The position numbers were made by a program, and so were the translations under genes. Below, piece by piece: positions 60,339 to 64,000 of a stretch of DNA of 64,000 nucleotides. Each line of letters begins with the position of its first letter. The first letter of the stretch is position 1. The notes under the pieces are model-generated. The model ran no database searches and was not told where the DNA came from. It saw only the letters and a program-made list of their open reading frames with translations. Origin of the DNA: Phorcus lineatus. Taxonomy: Eukaryota; Mollusca; Gastropoda; Trochida; Trochidae. The stretch covers positions 18,996,161-19,060,160 of the forward strand of contig OV121098.1 in the NCBI GenBank assembly GCA_921293015.1, read 5' to 3'.

Positions 60339-61019
60339 AATGAATAGGACGGAAAGTCTACTATAACGTGTCGATTCAGAGTGGTGTTCATGGAGTTCCC
60401 CAATAACAAACTTTTTTATCCCCCGCCCAACGTAGTCCGTCCCGATAATGTTTCCGGAGCACAACTCCTAAACGGTGAGACCTAGCTCGACGAAACTTGG
60501 TATGTGCAACGGGCACTGTCATCTTTTTAGACATAAAACTTCCTAACAAATTACTCCTACATACAATTTCAAAGTTGGTATTAATAATGAAACTTGACAG
60601 TACAGATCCCTAACCAGTTCACAAACTCATGTCCCCTGCAAAGTTTCGACTCGTATATTTCAGATTTCGAAATGCTCATTTCCGGGCCCAAACCGTTCAA
60701 TATATTTGCTAACTTGTCAGTCCTAATGGTGAAGTAGCTTTTATTTTGGTTATTCCGGTTTTTTATATTTCTGGAATCCATTGTAACAATTTGAACACAC
60801 TGCACATATGATTTCGTGTCCGGGCTATATATAAACAGCTGTACAGTTTATTAAACGAAATTTGGTCTGTGTGTGATTAGAACATGTGGTGGATTGGTGC
60901 CTTTTGCTACAATGTTAATCTGATTCGTTTGATATATTTCAGGTTTCCATTCGAGTCAAATTGAACTTAGTCTCGCATATTGTTGGGACTTTTTATGGCC
61001 TCTAAAAATATAAAATCTT

Positions 61020-62459
61020 CAAAAAAAGAAACTTGACACTGACTTTCAAAGTCCAATATAAAGAACATAGATGCAAGTTAAACATTGAAATGAAAACTAA
61101 AACGCTGAAGATCTCTGTTCAGTAAATTTTATTCAGAATAAGCATTAACTAGAATGCACAAGTGTTTCAACATCGCAGGGTTGCACAAATGTCAGTATCG
61201 GGTATGGCCACCATTGGCATTGATTATTGCTTGGCACCGACGACCCATGGATGCAATCAAGTTGTCAATCACAGCCTGTGGAATGTTCTGCCATTTGTGC
61301 TGCAAGAAGTCCTGGAAGTGTTTGGGGTGGGGGATTCCTACTGCGCACGCGTCGATCCAGTTCGTCCCAGAGATGCTCAATTGGTGACAAATCTGGAGAC
61401 CTGGCTGGCCATTGCAATGTCTGGACATTGTTACGCTGTAAAAAGTCTTAACAAACACGTGTAACATGTGGTCGAGCATTGTCCAGCTGAAAGAGACCAC
61501 CATGGACGTTGACGTGAGGAATAACGTAAGGCTGTAGGATTAAGTCCCTATACCGTACTCCTTTGAGGTTACCCACAACATGCACAAGGGGTGTCCTAAC
61601 ACCGTGACGAATCCCGGCCCACACCATGACACTCCCACCTCCAAATGGGACAACCTCCTGAACACAGTTGGCAGCATAACGTACTCCACGACGTCGGTAT
61701 ACACGTGATCGTCCATCACTTCGTTCGAAGCAGAAAACGGGACTCCACCTTCCACGTGCCCATCTCATCCTCTGTTGACACCACTGGAGACGTTCCGCCA
61801 GATGACGTTGCTTTAAAACGGGTCGTCGTGGAAAAAGTCCAGCCTCTCTCAGCCTGTTGCGTACCGTTTGGTCGGAAATTCGACGCAGGCCTGGTATCTG
61901 CGTTGTTGTTGACGTTGCTGTCCTGGTGCCTTCCCGAAGGTGGAGCAGTCGGATGTACCGATCTTGGGCCCGAGTAGTCACCCTTGGTCTGCCTGACCTT
62001 GGCCTATCATCAACGCTGTTTCGGGTGTTGAAACGAGTGCACAATGAAGAGATGGTCTGTCTCGACAAGCCAAAGTGTGTTGCAACATCTCGCTGCGTCG
62101 CTCCTGCTTGCAGTCTGCCAATAGCGTTGTTGCGTTGCGCTCTGTTCAGTCTTGGCATTCTTCAGGTCGCTGTACCGATGTTGTGTAGTCTGAATGCTGA
62201 TATGGCTTTTTATACCCCTAAAGCAGACGTGTCTGCTTGTAAACCTTCATGATCCCATGCTGCACGTGCTTTTGGCAGAAATGCATTTGGACGTATCGCT
62301 CGTTTTCGTCCCTGAAAACAACGTAAACTATTTGGGCCATTGTTTTTGGTAAATAGACACTTTTGAGCAAGCCTTTCTTTAAATTACAGGTATGTATCAT
62401 GAAAAATATTGACCCGTTTCGAAAAAAATCAATTTCGCATGAATGTCAAGTTTCTTTTG
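61020..62459 (-). mobile_element. Tc1 transposon, inactive
   Basis: Inverted ends AAAAGAAACTTGACA at 61024-61038 and 62444-62458 enclose one transposase on the minus strand. TA follows the right end; the left end shows an A-run and no clear TA. About 1.44 kb, normal for Tc1. Confidence 0.93.
61192..62158 (-). pseudogene. Tc1 transposase, three lesions
   Basis: Paired helix-turn-helix region with DVATHFGLSRQTISSL (about 25-40) and the GRPR hook (about 56-59), then WAGI, DNARPH (second catalytic Asp) and SPDLSPIEHLWDEL (Glu, DD34E spacing). Lesions: (1) between RWSPV and DGRSRVYRRRG a short stretch is missing, removing the first catalytic Asp; (2) TAA directly after HVTRVC (61448-61450); (3) a frameshift near 61320, after which the C-terminus (NIPQAVIDNLIASM ... 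NANGGHTRY) continues in another frame to 61192. Not functional. Confidence 0.95.
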
Positions 62460-62680
62460 TATTATTTTGAGACTACATGCATGTAGGTATGCCATTGTAC
62501 TTAATGTAGTGGTATATTTCACTACTTTTGCTAATCTTCTGAATCTAGTTCCCGTGGAAACTAGAGACCGAAAGAGGTTTCTACTCCCTACACGCATTAT
62601 CTCTAAATTTATTCAGTATTATTTACGGAGCCTTTAGCATGGTTAGAACTAGTGCCAAAGTGGTGTTGTAAGTTGTAGAG

Positions 62681-62776
62681 TTGACAAATATCCAATCTAG
62701 TTAAAACTAGATGTATTGATAACGGACTTAGGGACATATTATATTACAGCTAGTTTTAACTAGATTGACAAATATC
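62681..62776. repeat. Tiny inverted-repeat unit between direct repeats
   Basis: TTGACAAATATC at 62681-62692 and 62765-62776 flanks 72 bp whose ends are 17-bp perfect inverted copies, AATCTAGTTAAAACTAG (62694-62710) and its complement (62750-62766). Each arm is itself a near palindrome. Size and layout fit a minimal MITE with a 12-bp direct repeat. Confidence 0.6.
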
Positions 62777-63875
62777 TGGCCCCTTATAAGGGCCAGAACG
62801 TCATGTCGTTAAAACCAGTTTTCTTCAGAAGATAGAGCATACAAGGATGAATACTTTACACGGGGACCTTCGCCAGTGCGATTATAATATAAACGCTTGG
62901 TATTTCAACTCTAGTATGAGCACGAGATTTAATGCCCTTGAAAACTTATAAAACCTATTCACCTTCTCAAGAAGAAGACCTTGAAGCCGATTTGCACATA
63001 TACCTCTGGGTTCATACCTCGGCCTCGCAGTGCCATGGTTACAGGACATAATAGTCCACGAAATGCATCGGTCTTTTACAAACTTTCAGTCTGTACAACA
63101 GTTACTGGGTTCCTTTTTCCCTAACGCTCCGACATCACTATCCTCGTCTGTTATTTATGCAGTTATACAAGTAATATTTTTAATATCAATTTACAGTTCC
63201 GTTGGACAGGTCACAATAATTAAGGTATTGAAATATTTTAAGATTGTTAAAGCGGTTTCACAATCCTGTATTTAGACGAATTAAGATTCATATTTATGGA
63301 GATATAGATAGAACAATATTCCAGTTTCGCAACTCAAAATCCTCACGATTCTGGAAATCGATATGTTTAATAGATTCTCTTTATTTACGCAAGTATTTTA
63401 GTGATGACAAGTGTGGGGTATTGGTATTACATCCGATTAACTGGGGAAATATTTGTATTTGGAATTAGAACTGTGGTTTAGTGGTACAAGTATATCAATA
63501 TTGTGCAAATACATAACTGCGCCTTAACTTGACCGATTTTATAACGATCTATAAATGTAGAATTTGGTGTCATCTCGCAGACATGGTTCACGATCGATTT
63601 ATTTTTATGTTTGGAGAAAGGTGTTCACTATGCAGATATAGATATATAGGTAACTGACAGACTTGAGCTCCCGTGTTAAACTCTGAAATGTACAAGATAC
63701 TGATGGATTGTCAATATGAAATCAATCGACTGAAAACCTAAAAGTTTAATTTGTTTATATGCGTTTTCCTACGAAGATGTATTAAAATTAGCAGTGTGGT
63801 AATTAATACTCACTCGTGTTCTATTTAAAGCAACAAATGAACCTTAATCAAGTTGTCATAAAACATCCTTTAATT
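62777..63875. other. Non-coding stretch
   Basis: No gene or element recognised. Frames at 63030-63275 and 63244-63468 have no known domain. Confidence 0.4.
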
Positions 63876-63879
63876 TCAA

Positions 63880-63955
63880 GTGGCTTCACTGGTCAAATGG
63901 TTAGTTCACCAACCCTGAATTCAAACCACAGGTTCGATCCCAAATTTTGAGTGAT
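63880..63955 (+). mobile_element. tRNA-like SINE head
   Basis: GTGGCTTCACTGGTCAAATG then GTTAGTTCACC resembles a tRNA A-box region, and GGTTCGATCC (63931-63940) is a perfect B box about 45 nt later. The 3' strand of the acceptor stem does not pair well, so this is a SINE or tRNA relic rather than a functional tRNA gene. Confidence 0.45.
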
Positions 63956-64000
63956 AAATTTCTAAATATCTCCTGGTGTAGAGTTGCAGGTATGATTAGT

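Noticed and set aside
61645..62252. Plus-strand frames over the Tc1 element
   Set aside because: Antisense shadows of the transposase.

Overview
The window looks like one stretch of an AT-rich animal genome, most likely a mollusc and plausibly a gastropod such as an abalone. The evidence is spliced genes with GT-AG introns, polyadenylation signals, a zona pellucida (ZP) domain gene, a THAP zinc-finger gene, many decayed non-LTR retrotransposons, a Tc1 element, several non-autonomous DNA transposons, and SINE heads of the type (GTGAG)n...TTTAACGCCGCTT that are common in gastropods. The species call is inference.

Layout. 1-0.8 kb is a Thr/Ser-coding minisatellite. 0.8-28 kb is gene-poor: short tandem duplications, a MITE, a SINE remnant, LINE fragments at 14.4 and 25.8 kb, and an inverted-repeat element at 22.1 kb. 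28-41 kb is a LINE graveyard inside an old segmental duplication (28.1-30.7 kb against 39.0-41.2 kb, same orientation). It includes one 2.6 kb insertion (34604-37223) with a 16-bp target-site duplication, one 994-bp insertion (38012-39005) with a 12-bp duplication, and one 375-bp insertion (29882-30256) whose empty site survives in the other duplicon. At least ten LINE 3' ends share a two-hairpin tail whose stems differ in sequence but keep pairing.

41.2-43.4 kb holds a complete two-exon gene with a TATA/CCAAT promoter. It encodes a 360-residue, probably disordered protein full of candidate SH2-docking tyrosines. 45.7-47.0 kb is a nested pair of inverted-repeat transposons, and 50.2-50.7 kb is a MITE flanked by TTAA.

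51.1-59.7 kb is a nine-exon ZP-domain gene, assembled here from splice sites and reading phase (312 residues, one GC-AG intron). A THAP-domain gene on the same strand and a hAT-like foldback MITE lie inside its 3.6 kb sixth intron; another inverted-repeat element lies in its last intron. 61.0-62.5 kb is a dead Tc1 transposon. The right edge has a tRNA-like SINE head.

The three host genes show no evident functional link beyond the nesting. Exon models come from consensus sites and phase only, with no transcript data.
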